A DNA stretch of 64,000 nt from CAVVDT01 sp963747005 (GTDB taxonomy: Bacteria > Pseudomonadota > Alphaproteobacteria > Rhizobiales > Aestuariivirgaceae), in assembly GCA_963747005.1 (NCBI GenBank), contig CAVVDT010000015.1, positions 186,001-250,000 on the forward strand, in the 5' to 3' direction. Shown here one piece after another: positions 54,522-63,244 of this stretch. The first letter of the stretch is position 1, and the number at the start of each line of letters is the position of its first letter. The notes under the pieces were generated by a model, which was given only the letters and a program-made list of their open reading frames with translations, was not told the DNA's origin and searched no databases. Made by a program: the position numbers and the translations under genes.

Positions 54522-55516
54522 CCGCCGGGCCATGGGTCTTCGGGATCGAGCATGTGCTGGTGCGTGCCGGTGATCCACGCCCGTCCCGAGATGGAAGGCA
54601 CGATGGCGGTGCGTCCGGCGATCTCGGTCACGCGCTCGATGCGACAGTCGAAGCGGCTGTCGATGATCGAAATGCCGGTGAAGCGGTCGCCCGCCTTGAG
54701 GATGCCCCTGGCATGCAGCACCGCCATGCGGGCCGAACAACCGGTGCCGGTCGGCGAGCGGTCGAGCTTGCCGGGATCGACCACGACGGTGTTGCGGCCG
54801 CAGGGCACACCCGCCTCAACGACCAGAGGCGCGGTGAACTGGCAAAAGGAGATATGCTGCCAGTCGGGATTTTCGGGGTGGGTAAAGCCCAACTGCTCGT
54901 TGGCGGCGCGGGTGATCCTGACGCCGGTGGTGGCGATGTCATGCGCTTCGTCGGGCGAAAGGCGAAAGCCGATATCGGCGGCATCGGCGAGGACGAAGCT
55001 GTCGCCGCCATAGGCGGTGTCCACCCTGAGCGTCCCGATCCCCTCCACTTCGATCGTCGCATCCAGCCGGTCGGCGAAAGAGGGAACGTTGGTGACCCGC
55101 ACCGATTGCGCCTTGCCCTCGCGGCATTGCGCGACGACCTCGATGAGGCCGCCCGGCGCTTCCAGTGTGAGGCGGCTTTCGGGTTCCTGCATGGCCACGA
55201 TGCCGGTTTCCAGCAGCACCGTTGCTACGCACATGGAATTGGAGCCCGACATGGGCGGGGTATGTTCCGGCTCCATGATGATGAAGCCCATCGCGGCGCG
55301 TGGATCCTTCGGCGGCACCAGCAGGTTGACATGGCGGAACACGCCGCCGCGCGGTTCGTTGAGGACGAAGTTGCGTAGAGCCTGATCCTGGTGGATGAAG
55401 CGCGACTGCGCCCACAGGGTATCGCCCGGCGGCGGCGACACCCCGCCGACAATGACGTCGCCCACTTCGCCCTCGGCATGGCAGCTCACCACATGGATGA
55501 CCTTGGTGGCGCGCAT
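54482..55516 (-). CDS. Proline racemase family protein (hydroxyproline-type)
   Basis: 344 residues with family blocks HVVSCHAEGEVGDVIVGG, PRGGVFRHVNLLVPPKDPRA and FTAPLVVEAG. The two catalytic positions differ from proline racemase: the first reads PPMSGSNSMC (Ser where Cys is usual) and the second DRSPTGTGCSARM (Thr where Cys is usual). Thr at the second site is known from trans-3-hydroxy-L-proline dehydratases; a Ser/Thr pair is uncommon in my knowledge. It forms an operon with the enolase-superfamily gene 6 bases upstream, which supports a hydroxyproline-like substrate. Confidence 0.85.
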   Translation of the reverse strand: MRATKVIHVVSCHAEGEVGDVIVGGVSPPPGDTLWAQSRFIHQDQALRNFVLNEPRGGVFRHVNLLVPPKDPRAAMGFIIMEPEHTPPMSGSNSMCVATVLLETGIVAMQEPESRLTLEAPGGLIEVVAQCREGKAQSVRVTNVPSFADRLDATIEVEGIGTLRVDTAYGGDSFVLADAADIGFRLSPDEAHDIATTGVRITRAANEQLGFTHPENPDWQHISFCQFTAPLVVEAGVPCGRNTVVVDPGKLDRSPTGTGCSARMAVLHARGILKAGDRFTGISIIDSRFDCRIERVTEIAGRTAIVPSISGRAWITGTHQHMLDPEDPWPGGYRLSDTWPMRGA

Positions 55517-55522
55517 CGGGTT

Positions 55523-56635
55523 TCAGGCTCTCTTGCCGACGACCAGCACCGGATCGCCCAGCACCTCGAACAACGGCTCGATGCCGAGGCCGGGCAGATC
55601 GGGCGCCGTCATGCGGCCGTTCACCCGCTTGGGCGCCCCCGTGGCGATGTCGCGGGTGCCGTAGCTGTTGAAGTCGGTGGCGGAAAAGGAGAATTCCTCC
55701 GGCGTCGAGCGGGCGAGATGGGCGATGGTGGCCGTCACGATGTCGCCGCCCCAGGTATCCTCGATGGTCATGGGGATGCCTGAAGCGATGCACAGGTCGC
55801 GCATCAGGCGGGCTTTCGTGAGGCCGCCCACCTTGGAGATTTTCAGGTTGATGACATCCATGGCCCCGTCGGCGAGCCCGCGCAGCAGCGTGTCGGCGCC
55901 GGTGATGACCTCGTCCAGCACGAAGGGCAGCGAGGTGCGCCGGCGGGTGACGAGGCATTCCTCGTAAGTTGGACAGGGCTGCTCGATATAGACATCGACA
56001 TCCCTCACCGCGGCGACCACCCGGGCCGCCTCGTGCATGGTCCAGCCGGTATTGGCATCGGCCACCAGGATGTCGCCGGGGCGCATTTCCTTCGCCGCAA
56101 GGCGGATGCGCTCGATGTCGGTATCGGCATCGCCACCCACCTTGAGCTGGAATTTGGTGTAGCCCTCGTCGCGATAGCCGGCGACCTTTGCCGCCATGGC
56201 GGCGGGCGCCTCTTGCGAGATGGCGCGGTAAAGCTTGACCTCGTCCTGCGCCGCCCCCCCGAGCAGGCGGTAGACGGGCAGGCCTGAAACCTTGCCCAGA
56301 ATGTCCCAGCAGGCGACGTCGATCGCCGCCTTGACATAAGGATGGCCGCGCAGCATCGCGTCCATGTGGCGGTTGAGGCAGCCGAGGTCGCGCGGGTCGA
56401 GCCCGATGACGTGCGGGCCGATCTCGGCGAGGCCTGAACGCACCCCCGCCGCATAGGCCGGCAGATAGGCCGAGCCCAGGGGGCAGCATTCGCCATAACC
56501 GCAGATGCCGGCATCGGTTGCGACCTCGACGACGGTGGCATCGAACACCTCGACGAAGTTGCCGTTCGACCAGCTGTAACGGCCTTCCTTCAGCGGCAGG
56601 TCCACCTGGAAGGCGCGTATGGTGGTGATTCTCAT
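55523..56635 (-). CDS. Enolase-superfamily (MLE/MR) epimerase or dehydratase
   Basis: 370 residues. The N-terminal capping domain starts MRITTIRAFQVDLPLKEG. Barrel residues are clear: the Lys in KFQLKVGGD, metal ligands Asp in VADANTGW, Glu in IEQPC and Asp in FVLDEVITG, and the opposite Lys in NLKISKVGG, with EDTWGGDIVTA near the end. The pattern fits the group with hydroxyproline-betaine epimerase and cis-3-hydroxyproline dehydratase; the exact reaction is not decidable here. It is probably the first gene of this two-gene operon. Confidence 0.85.
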   Translation of the reverse strand: MRITTIRAFQVDLPLKEGRYSWSNGNFVEVFDATVVEVATDAGICGYGECCPLGSAYLPAYAAGVRSGLAEIGPHVIGLDPRDLGCLNRHMDAMLRGHPYVKAAIDVACWDILGKVSGLPVYRLLGGAAQDEVKLYRAISQEAPAAMAAKVAGYRDEGYTKFQLKVGGDADTDIERIRLAAKEMRPGDILVADANTGWTMHEAARVVAAVRDVDVYIEQPCPTYEECLVTRRRTSLPFVLDEVITGADTLLRGLADGAMDVINLKISKVGGLTKARLMRDLCIASGIPMTIEDTWGGDIVTATIAHLARSTPEEFSFSATDFNSYGTRDIATGAPKRVNGRMTAPDLPGLGIEPLFEVLGDPVLVVGKRA

Positions 56636-56726
56636 CTATTGGCGATCCTTGCTGGTTGATCCTGTCGCTTTCGGGTGAGGGTAATTGATGCGCGAAAGCC
56701 GCGCGCCCGGCAACAGCAACAGGACT

Positions 56727-59700
56727 TCAATTGAGCGGAATGTTGAGCCACAGCTTGCCGGTGATGGCATTGAGCGAGGAGCCGATGCCGTCATAGTCCA
56801 CCGTTGCCCTGAATCCGGTGCCGTTGGGAGCCTGGACCATGATGCCCGCCTCGATCCTGGCGCGAAGCTCATCGGGCGCGACGCTGGTGCCGCCGATGTT
56901 CAGCGATTTGGGATGCGCGAAGGACCACACCCCGGTCAGCGAGGCGTGCGGCTCGATCGAGGTGCCATCGTCGAGCAAAATGCGATAGGCGACCTCCGGC
57001 CCGAAGGTGAACTGGCCCAGCGACACGGTCTGGCCGGGGATCTTCAGGCCGAGCGCATTGTTATAGCTGTCCTGGTATTCGGCCATGTAGGTGATGGCGG
57101 CGCTGGGCGTGAAGCGCCAGTTGCCGGCGTTCCAGTTGCCCGTCAGGTTGGCCCGCGCCAGCCACCGGCCGGTGTTGAAATTGTCGGTGTAGATGCCGAA
57201 GGGATCGATCGTGTTGTTGGACCGGCCCCAGGCGGCGCGGGCATCGAAGAACAGGTGCGGCGACAGCTTGGTGCTCATATAGGGGCCGGCCATCCAGCCG
57301 AAACCGTTGCCCTTGAACGCCAGGATCTTCGAATTCTCCTTGAACCAGTCGAGTTGCACCAGCGCGCCGATCAGGACCGACGGCGACACCAGATAATCGG
57401 CACCCAGATAGAGGATTCCCAGATGGCCGCTGAAGTCGGCGTTGCCGAGGCTGTCGTCGAAGAAGGTGATGTGGCCCTCCGCCCACACGTCGAAATCCGA
57501 CTTGCGCGCTGCAGGAGTGTCCTTGCCAAGCGCTCGGGTGCCGCCGAGGCTCTCGATGCGCTTCTGCTCGGCCTGGCTGTTGGCGGCCGCCATCTGGCTG
57601 AGACTGGTGGAAATCGACAGGCTCTTCTGTCCGGCCTGGCCGTCGACGGCGAAATCGACCGGCCTGCCGCTGACGATGGCATCGAGCGCCTCGGTCGTGT
57701 CGTCATGGCCCCACAGCGACCCGGTCAGGCGACGGATATAGCGATTGCGGTCGGGTTCGTTGGAAAGGATCAGGTCGAGTCGGCGGTAGATGAACTGCTT
57801 TATCTTCTGCTGGGTGTCACGGATGATGATGGCGTTGTTGCGCGTGACGGTGACGCTGTCCTTGTTCGACGCCACGCTGCCGGCATGGGCAATGGCAGTG
57901 TTGGTGATCTTGCCGGCGACGACGTCGGCCGCGGCGGCCGTATCGCTGCCGCTGCAGGTAATGGACTCCCCGGGCGCAAGCCCGCCCGCCGGCAGCGCCG
58001 GGCAGGCGACCGAGGCGATACGATCATCGCTCACGGTAATTGCAGCGGTAATCGTGACAGCGCCGGCATTGCTCACCAGGTAGGTGTACTGCAGAACATC
58101 GCCCACATGCGCGAAGCTGGGCGTCGAGGTTTGCTTGTCGAGGCTGAGCGCCGGCACCGCGATGGAATCGACGGTCACGCTGTCGCGGTTGGAGCCGAGG
58201 CCGCCATTGTGCGCCGTTGCGATGTTGGTGATCTTGCCGGCATCGACGTCGGCCTGGCTTGCCGTATCGCTGCCGCTGCAGGTAATGGACTCCCCGGGCA
58301 CCAGTCTGCCCGCCGGCAGCGCCGGACAGGCAACCGCGGCGATGCGGTTGTCGCTGACGGTGATCGAGCCGGTCAGGGTGGTATTGCCCGTATTGGTGAC
58401 GAGGTAGCGATACTTCAGGACATCGCCCGCCGCCTTGTAGGTCGGAGTGGTGGTGGTCTTGTCGAGGCTGAGGGCGGGGGACAGCACCGCATCGATGGTG
58501 ACGCTGTCCTTGTTGGAGGCCACCGCCCCGTCGAAGGCCTGGGCGGTGTTGGTCACCGAGCCGGCGTCGATGTCGGTCTGGGTGACGCTGTAGGAGCGGC
58601 TGCAGTTGACCGCCCCGCCCGGTGCCAGCCCGCCGACCGGCAGGGCCTTGCAGGTGAACGAGCCGATCTTGTCGTCGCTGATGGTGATGGAACCGGTGAG
58701 GGTGGTGTTGCCCGAGTTGGTGACCTGATAGCCATAGGCGAGCTTGTCGCCCACCGCGGTGAAGTTCGTCGTGGTGGTGGTCTTGTCGAGGCTGAGGGCG
58801 GGGGACAGCACCGCATCGATGGTGACGCTGTCCTTGTTGGAGGCCACCGCCCCGTCGAAGGCCTGGGCGGTGTTGGTCACCGAGCCGGCGTCGATGTCGG
58901 TCTGGGTGACGCTGTAGGAGCGGCTGCAGTTGACCGCCCCGCCCGGTGCCAGCCCGCCGACCGGCAGGGCCTTGCAGGTGAACGAGCCGATCTTGTCGTC
59001 GCTGATGGTGATGGAACCGGTGAGGGTGGTGTTGCCCGAGTTGGTGACCTGATAGCCATAGGCGAGCTTGTCGCCCACCGCGGTGAAGTTCGTCGTGGTG
59101 GTGGTCTTGTCGAGGCTGAGGGCGGGGGACAGCACCGCATCGATGGTGACGCTGTCCTTGTTGGAGGCCACCGCCCCGTCGAAGGCCTGGGCGGTGTTGG
59201 TCACCGAGCCGGCGTCGATGTCGGTCTGGGTGACGCTGTAGGAGCGGCTGCAGTTGACCGCCCCGCCCGGTGCCAGCCCGCCGACCGGCAGGGCCTTGCA
59301 GGTGAACGAGCCGATCTTGTCGTCGCTGATGGTGATGGAACCGGTGAGGGTGGTGTTGCCCGAGTTGGTGACCTGATAGCCATAGGCGAGCTTGTCGCCC
59401 ACCGCGGTGAAGTTCGTCGTGGTGGTGGTCTTGTCGAGGCTGAGGGCCGGCGCTGCCACCAGGTTGACGGTGACACTGTCCTTGTTCGACATGAGCAGGC
59501 CAGCAGTTGCCTGGGCGGTATTGGTGACCAACCGGCCGGAGACGTCTGATGCCGTGACTATATAGCTCGCCGTGCAGGTAATGCTGTTGCCGGGCGACAG
59601 GCCCGCTCCCGGAGGCGGACAACTGACAGAAGATATGAGGTTGTCGTTGACCGATACCTGATCGGTAATGGTGCTGCTGCCGGTGTTGGTCACCAGATAG

Positions 59701-60236
59701 GAATAGCTGAGGATATCGCCCGCCTTGGTGAAAGTCGGCGTGGTCGTCGACTTGTCGAGGCTGATCGAGCCCGTAACCAGGACCGAGGTCGCCTGGTCCG
59801 TGTTGGAATAGACGTAGCAACCGTCGCCGCAGGTATCGATATAGGCCTGGGCGGTGTTGGTCACCGAGCCGGTGGTGACATCGGCGCTCGTGACCGTATA
59901 GCTGCCGACGCATTGCACCGAGTCGCCGACCAGCAGGTCGCCGACGATGCTGCGGCAGCTCACGCTGCCGAGGATGTCCACCTTGTCGTCATCGACGAAC
60001 ACGCTGGACCCGCTGGGAATGGGGTCGGGTCCGTCGTTTCTGATGTCATATTGATAGTGCAGGACATCGCCGGCGGCCATGAACGTCGGGGTGGATGTCG
60101 TCTTGGTCAGGGTGAGGGTGTTAGCGCGCTGGGCGAAGACCGGGGCAGGCGCAAGCAGGCACGCAAAAAGCACGGCGACAAAGACCAGCACGCCTCCATG
60201 ACAGCGGCTGTAGGCCTGAGTCGGGCCAGACGCCAT
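56727..60236 (-). CDS. Large repeat-containing autotransporter
   Basis: 1169 residues. A signal peptide (hydrophobic FVAVLFACLLAPAPVFA) precedes seven Ig-like repeats of about 108 residues of the DUF11/'conserved repeat' type, each with (S/T)LDK(T/S)TTTP.F, GD.L.Y.Y.VTN.G and VTNTAQA. Repeats 3-5 are identical in protein. After a helical linker (about 840-940) comes a ~230-residue beta-barrel of the autotransporter type (WAEGHITFFDDS, GADYLVSPSVLIGALVQLDWF, FTFGPEVAYRILLDDG), ending in LWLNIPLN. It is likely a surface adhesin or structural passenger. It stands alone between unrelated genes; a long frame on the opposite strand is a shadow. Confidence 0.85.
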   Translation of the reverse strand: MASGPTQAYSRCHGGVLVFVAVLFACLLAPAPVFAQRANTLTLTKTTSTPTFMAAGDVLHYQYDIRNDGPDPIPSGSSVFVDDDKVDILGSVSCRSIVGDLLVGDSVQCVGSYTVTSADVTTGSVTNTAQAYIDTCGDGCYVYSNTDQATSVLVTGSISLDKSTTTPTFTKAGDILSYSYLVTNTGSSTITDQVSVNDNLISSVSCPPPGAGLSPGNSITCTASYIVTASDVSGRLVTNTAQATAGLLMSNKDSVTVNLVAAPALSLDKTTTTTNFTAVGDKLAYGYQVTNSGNTTLTGSITISDDKIGSFTCKALPVGGLAPGGAVNCSRSYSVTQTDIDAGSVTNTAQAFDGAVASNKDSVTIDAVLSPALSLDKTTTTTNFTAVGDKLAYGYQVTNSGNTTLTGSITISDDKIGSFTCKALPVGGLAPGGAVNCSRSYSVTQTDIDAGSVTNTAQAFDGAVASNKDSVTIDAVLSPALSLDKTTTTTNFTAVGDKLAYGYQVTNSGNTTLTGSITISDDKIGSFTCKALPVGGLAPGGAVNCSRSYSVTQTDIDAGSVTNTAQAFDGAVASNKDSVTIDAVLSPALSLDKTTTTPTYKAAGDVLKYRYLVTNTGNTTLTGSITVSDNRIAAVACPALPAGRLVPGESITCSGSDTASQADVDAGKITNIATAHNGGLGSNRDSVTVDSIAVPALSLDKQTSTPSFAHVGDVLQYTYLVSNAGAVTITAAITVSDDRIASVACPALPAGGLAPGESITCSGSDTAAAADVVAGKITNTAIAHAGSVASNKDSVTVTRNNAIIIRDTQQKIKQFIYRRLDLILSNEPDRNRYIRRLTGSLWGHDDTTEALDAIVSGRPVDFAVDGQAGQKSLSISTSLSQMAAANSQAEQKRIESLGGTRALGKDTPAARKSDFDVWAEGHITFFDDSLGNADFSGHLGILYLGADYLVSPSVLIGALVQLDWFKENSKILAFKGNGFGWMAGPYMSTKLSPHLFFDARAAWGRSNNTIDPFGIYTDNFNTGRWLARANLTGNWNAGNWRFTPSAAITYMAEYQDSYNNALGLKIPGQTVSLGQFTFGPEVAYRILLDDGTSIEPHASLTGVWSFAHPKSLNIGGTSVAPDELRARIEAGIMVQAPNGTGFRATVDYDGIGSSLNAITGKLWLNIPLN
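58481..59452. repeat. Three tandem 324-bp units within the autotransporter gene
   Basis: Units start at 58481, 58805 and 59129, each beginning ACAGCACCGCATCGATGG. By eye the three units are identical at the DNA level apart from the last bases of the third, and each encodes the same 108 residues. Flanking repeats 2, 6 and 7 of the protein are clearly diverged, so the middle block expanded recently or is kept uniform by recombination. Confidence 0.9.
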
Positions 60237-60398
60237 TTTTCCCCCTGCTTCGGCGGGTGTTTTTCCCCTATCGCAAGACTAGCGATTGAGAGATGGTCGC
60301 TGCAAGGCCGCTGGAGCGATTATCAAATATTGTTGCACAGTTGCCATGGCATTGCCTGCAGCGGCCGGCGGGCAATGCCGCCGTTGCAAGAGCCGGCC

Positions 60399-60947
60399 TC
60401 AGCGCCCGTAGGTATAGGTGACGCTCGCCTTGTCGAGGGTGTTGAAATGCAACTGGAAGCCGACCACGGCGCCGGACGTGTCGGGATCGATGCCGATCTT
60501 GTCCGCTTTCACGGCAAAGATGGTGATGACATAGCGGTGCGGCTTGTCGCCCTGGGGCGGGCAGGGACCGAAATAGGCGGCGGTGCCGGCGTCGTTGCGG
60601 CCTTGCGCGGCGCCCTTCGGCAGCTTGGCGTTACCGGCTTCGCCCACGCCCTCGGGCAGCGACATGATGGTCGGCGGCATGTTGGCGATGGTCCAGTGCC
60701 AGAAGCCGCTGCCGGTGGGCGCGTCGGGATCGTACATGGTGAGCGCCAGGCTCTTGGCGCCGGCCGGCACGTCCTTCCATTCGAGCGGCAGCGAGATGTT
60801 GGAGCCGTGGCACCCGAACGCGTTGGCGGTGTATTTCAGCGGGATGGTGCCGTCGGCGCCGATGGCCGGGCTCTTGATTTCGAAGGCGGAGGCCGATCCG
60901 GCAAGGCTCACCAGTGCCAGCGCGGCACACAGGGGCAGACATCTCAT
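60399..60947 (-). CDS. YbhB/YbcL-type PEBP protein, periplasmic
   Basis: 182 residues from the ATG at 60947 with GGAGGAA about 7 bases upstream. A signal peptide ends near GSASA-F. The phosphatidylethanolamine-binding fold is recognised from LEWKDVPAGAKSLALTMYDPDAP, FWHWTIANMP, and YFGPCPPQGDKPHRYVITIFAV, the last holding the anion-binding pocket residues. Bacterial members are small periplasmic proteins of unproven role. Three Cys in the mature protein may pair. Confidence 0.88.
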   Translation of the reverse strand: MRCLPLCAALALVSLAGSASAFEIKSPAIGADGTIPLKYTANAFGCHGSNISLPLEWKDVPAGAKSLALTMYDPDAPTGSGFWHWTIANMPPTIMSLPEGVGEAGNAKLPKGAAQGRNDAGTAAYFGPCPPQGDKPHRYVITIFAVKADKIGIDPDTSGAVVGFQLHFNTLDKASVTYTYGR

Positions 60948-61065
60948 GGCACGTTCCTCCCTATGATGAGGCCCCGTTGTACGTTTCGGGACATTGACGG
61001 GCATTATTTCCCGTTATGACCCGGTGTGCAACGCGGCGCGTCCGGTCATTTCGCGGGGTGGATGT

Positions 61066-62298
61066 TCACCCGCCCAGTCGTACCGGCACCTTGAGGAAGC
61101 CGCGGAAGCGCGCCCGCCCGCCGCGAACGGGTTCGCCGGCCAGGGCGTAGTCCGGAAAGCGGGCAAGGAACTTGCCGATCGCCACGCGTCCCTCCAGCCG
61201 GGCAAGGCTGAGGCCCAGGCACTGGTGGATGCCGGCGCCGAAAGCGAGATGACGGTTGGGCTGGCGGGCGATGTCGAGCCGTTCGGGATCGGCGAACTCG
61301 TCGGGATCGCGGTTGGCGCCGCCGATGCACAGATGAACCGGCGTGCCGGCATCGAGGCGCTCGCCGCCCACCTCCACATCGCAGGTGGTCATGCGGTTGC
61401 CGAGCTGGTTGGAGCTCTCGTAGCGCAGGAATTCCTCCACCGCCGGCTTGATGAGGTCAGGCGCCGCCAAGAGCCGCGCCTTTTCCGCCGGGTTCTCCAG
61501 CAGCGCCACCAGGCCGTTGCCGATGAGATTGGTGGTGGTCTCATGCCCGGCGTTGAGGATGAAAATGCAGTTCTGCACCAGTTCGTCGTGGGAAAGGCCC
61601 TCGACGCCTTCTTCGCCCTGGATGAGGCGGGTAAGGACGTCCTTTTCGGGATTGCCGGGGTGGGCGCGGCGGCGAGCGACGAGATCGTCGAGGTAGGCGC
61701 TGAATTCCATCACTGCACGGTTGCCGACCGCGGCCCGCTCAGGGGAAGTGACCGGCTCCAGTGCTCCGAGAATGGCCAGCGACCAGGCCCGCAACGGCGA
61801 TCGCTCCGCGTGCGGCACGTCCAGCAGATTGCCGATGACCTCGATGGGGATCGCGGCGGCAAAATCCTCGATCAGATCGGCCTCGTCTTTTTCCGCCATG
61901 CCCTCGATGAGGCGGTCGACCAGGCGGGTGAGCGGGTCTTCCATGGCGGCGATGGCGCGCGGGTTGAGGGCACCGTTGAGCAGGCGCCTGACCCGCGTAT
62001 GGCGCGGCGGGTCGTTGAACACCAGGCTGGTGGTGTGGTGGGCAAACAGCGGGCTCGATCCGAACTTCGGCGCGAACTCGGCCTTCTTGTCGGAAGAAAA
62101 GCGGGCGGCGTCCTTGTAGACCGCGACCACGTCGGCATAGCGCGTCAGGAAGACGCCGCCGCCCGGCAGGCGCTTGACCGGTGAATGCCGGCGCAGGACC
62201 CGGTAGGTCGGATAGGGATCGGCATAGAACGCCGGCGGCAGGTTCAGAATATCGAAACTGTCGGCCAGGTGCCGTGCGCTGTCGGTGTCCGCGTCCAT
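61066..62298 (-). CDS. Cytochrome P450
   Basis: 410 residues from the ATG at 62298. The I-helix oxygen-binding motif is AGHETTTN, the K-helix ExxR is in EEFLRYES, and the heme loop FGAGIHQCLGLSLARLEG carries the Cys ligand. Length and lack of a membrane anchor mark a soluble class I bacterial P450 that needs a ferredoxin and a ferredoxin reductase. Neither is adjacent; a matching reductase type lies at 32.2-33.4 kb. The substrate is unknown. Confidence 0.93.
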   Translation of the reverse strand: MDADTDSARHLADSFDILNLPPAFYADPYPTYRVLRRHSPVKRLPGGGVFLTRYADVVAVYKDAARFSSDKKAEFAPKFGSSPLFAHHTTSLVFNDPPRHTRVRRLLNGALNPRAIAAMEDPLTRLVDRLIEGMAEKDEADLIEDFAAAIPIEVIGNLLDVPHAERSPLRAWSLAILGALEPVTSPERAAVGNRAVMEFSAYLDDLVARRRAHPGNPEKDVLTRLIQGEEGVEGLSHDELVQNCIFILNAGHETTTNLIGNGLVALLENPAEKARLLAAPDLIKPAVEEFLRYESSNQLGNRMTTCDVEVGGERLDAGTPVHLCIGGANRDPDEFADPERLDIARQPNRHLAFGAGIHQCLGLSLARLEGRVAIGKFLARFPDYALAGEPVRGGRARFRGFLKVPVRLGG

Positions 62299-62461
62299 GG
62301 TGGTCGATTTCCTATCATGGCGCGCCAACGGCTCCAAGCGGGGCCGGCCGCGGCCCGCGATGCCATCGGCGGCGGCGCTTCGATCCGGCTGGAAGATGAC
62401 CCGAGGTGAGCGTTAACCGCGTTCTTGCAGCAGCGTCAAATTGTGACGGAGGCGCACAGTT

Positions 62462-62475
62462 TTGACATGAATCAA
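62462..62475 (+). promoter_or_regulatory. FNR/FixK-like box upstream of first BA14K-type gene
   Basis: TTGACATGAATCAA fits the TTGAY-N4-ATCAA pattern of FNR/FixK sites. A GATAAT hexamer at 62497-62502 would place the box centre near -41, the class II activator position. The same bases can also be read as a plain -35 TTGACA with TAAAAT after 16 bp (62484-62489), so the two readings compete. Confidence 0.45.
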
Positions 62476-62538
62476 CGTTAGGCTAAAATCGATAGCGATA
62501 ATGTACTCACGGCGAGAATAAAAAAACAGGAGACTGCT

Positions 62539-62965
62539 ATGTCAGAGAATCACGTGGAAGACACTGGGACTGGCTGCGCTTGTCGCCGGCAGTGCACAGT
62601 TGGCGACCATGGGCGGCGCAGCAGCATTGACGCTGCCGGCATCTACACTGCCAAGCATCGATGCGACCGCCCAGGCCGATGCATTGGTGCAGAAGGTCCA
62701 GTATCAGGTCGCGTGGCGCTACAATCGTCATCGCTATGGCCATCGCTACAGGTATCGCCGTCACGGTTACGGCTATTTTTATGGCGGCTACTGGTATGCC
62801 CGTCCGTGGTGGACGATCCCGGTACCGGCACCGGTTCCGGTTCCGTATGCCGGCGGCAATGCGCATGTGCGGTATTGCCTGGGCAAGTACCGCTCCTACA
62901 ATCCGGCGACCGACATGTTCAAGGGTTATGACGGCTACTATCACCGCTGCGTTTCGCCCTATTGA
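62539..62965 (+). pseudogene. BA14K-type small secreted protein, copy 1, frame broken near the start
   Basis: From 62555 a clear frame reads WKTLGLAALVAG...LATMGGAAALTLP, a signal peptide nearly matching copy 2, then a Tyr/Arg/Gly-rich region and the BA14K-like end CLGKYRSYNPATDMFKGYDGYYHRC. No usable start codon with a ribosome-binding site exists in that frame upstream of the signal peptide. The natural start, ATG at 62539 with CAGGAGA about 5 bases before it, is one base out of frame; dropping one base near 62554 gives MSENHWKTLGLAAL. Either a 1-base insertion inactivates the gene, a sequencing error is present, or translation starts weakly at the internal ATG at 62600. Confidence 0.75.
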
Positions 62966-63023
62966 TGCAGTCCTTCGCGTCTCGCTCACCATCGTGAAGC
63001 TGAAGGCGCCATGACACGACAAA

Positions 63024-63062
63024 CGGCCACGCTGCTCCCAAGCAGCGTGGCCGCCGGCTTTT
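63024..63062 (+). terminator. Terminator after BA14K-type copy 1
   Basis: A 13-bp perfect stem CGGCCACGCTGCT/AGCAGCGTGGCCG with loop CCCA is followed by CCGGCTTTT. Nearly the same stem recurs after copy 2. Confidence 0.8.
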
Positions 63063-63164
63063 CAGGCATACCTGTTGCGTCTCCTGGCTTGCGTCATCAG
63101 TCGCAACCCGTACCGCGCGGCTGCCCGAACGAAGGGCCGCACCCGAGTCGGAAATGCTCCGGTC

Positions 63165-63178
63165 TTGACCTGAATCAA
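63165..63178 (+). promoter_or_regulatory. FNR/FixK-like box upstream of second BA14K-type gene
   Basis: TTGACCTGAATCAA, differing from the copy-1 box by one base; the identity continues for three bases (CGT). A plain -10 at normal spacing from a TTGACC -35 is absent here, and TAAGTT at 63201-63206 would be the nearest hexamer, about where a class II site would need it. This makes an activator-type site more likely than a bare promoter. Confidence 0.45.
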
Positions 63179-63244
63179 CGTCAACGCCGGCGCCGATTGC
63201 TAAGTTTTCAAACAAGGGGAAGTTTCAAGAGGAGCAGGATCACC

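Noticed and set aside
58449..59460. Regular tandem repeats considered as a CRISPR array.
   Set aside because: The unit is 324 bp with no repeat-spacer alternation and keeps a continuous reading frame of Ig-like domains; no cas genes are present.
56685..59549. A 954-codon open frame on the plus strand, opposite the autotransporter, with Gly/Arg/Val-rich internal repeats.
   Set aside because: Its repeats mirror the DNA repeats of the real gene; there is no ribosome-binding site or known domain, and high GC makes long antisense frames common.
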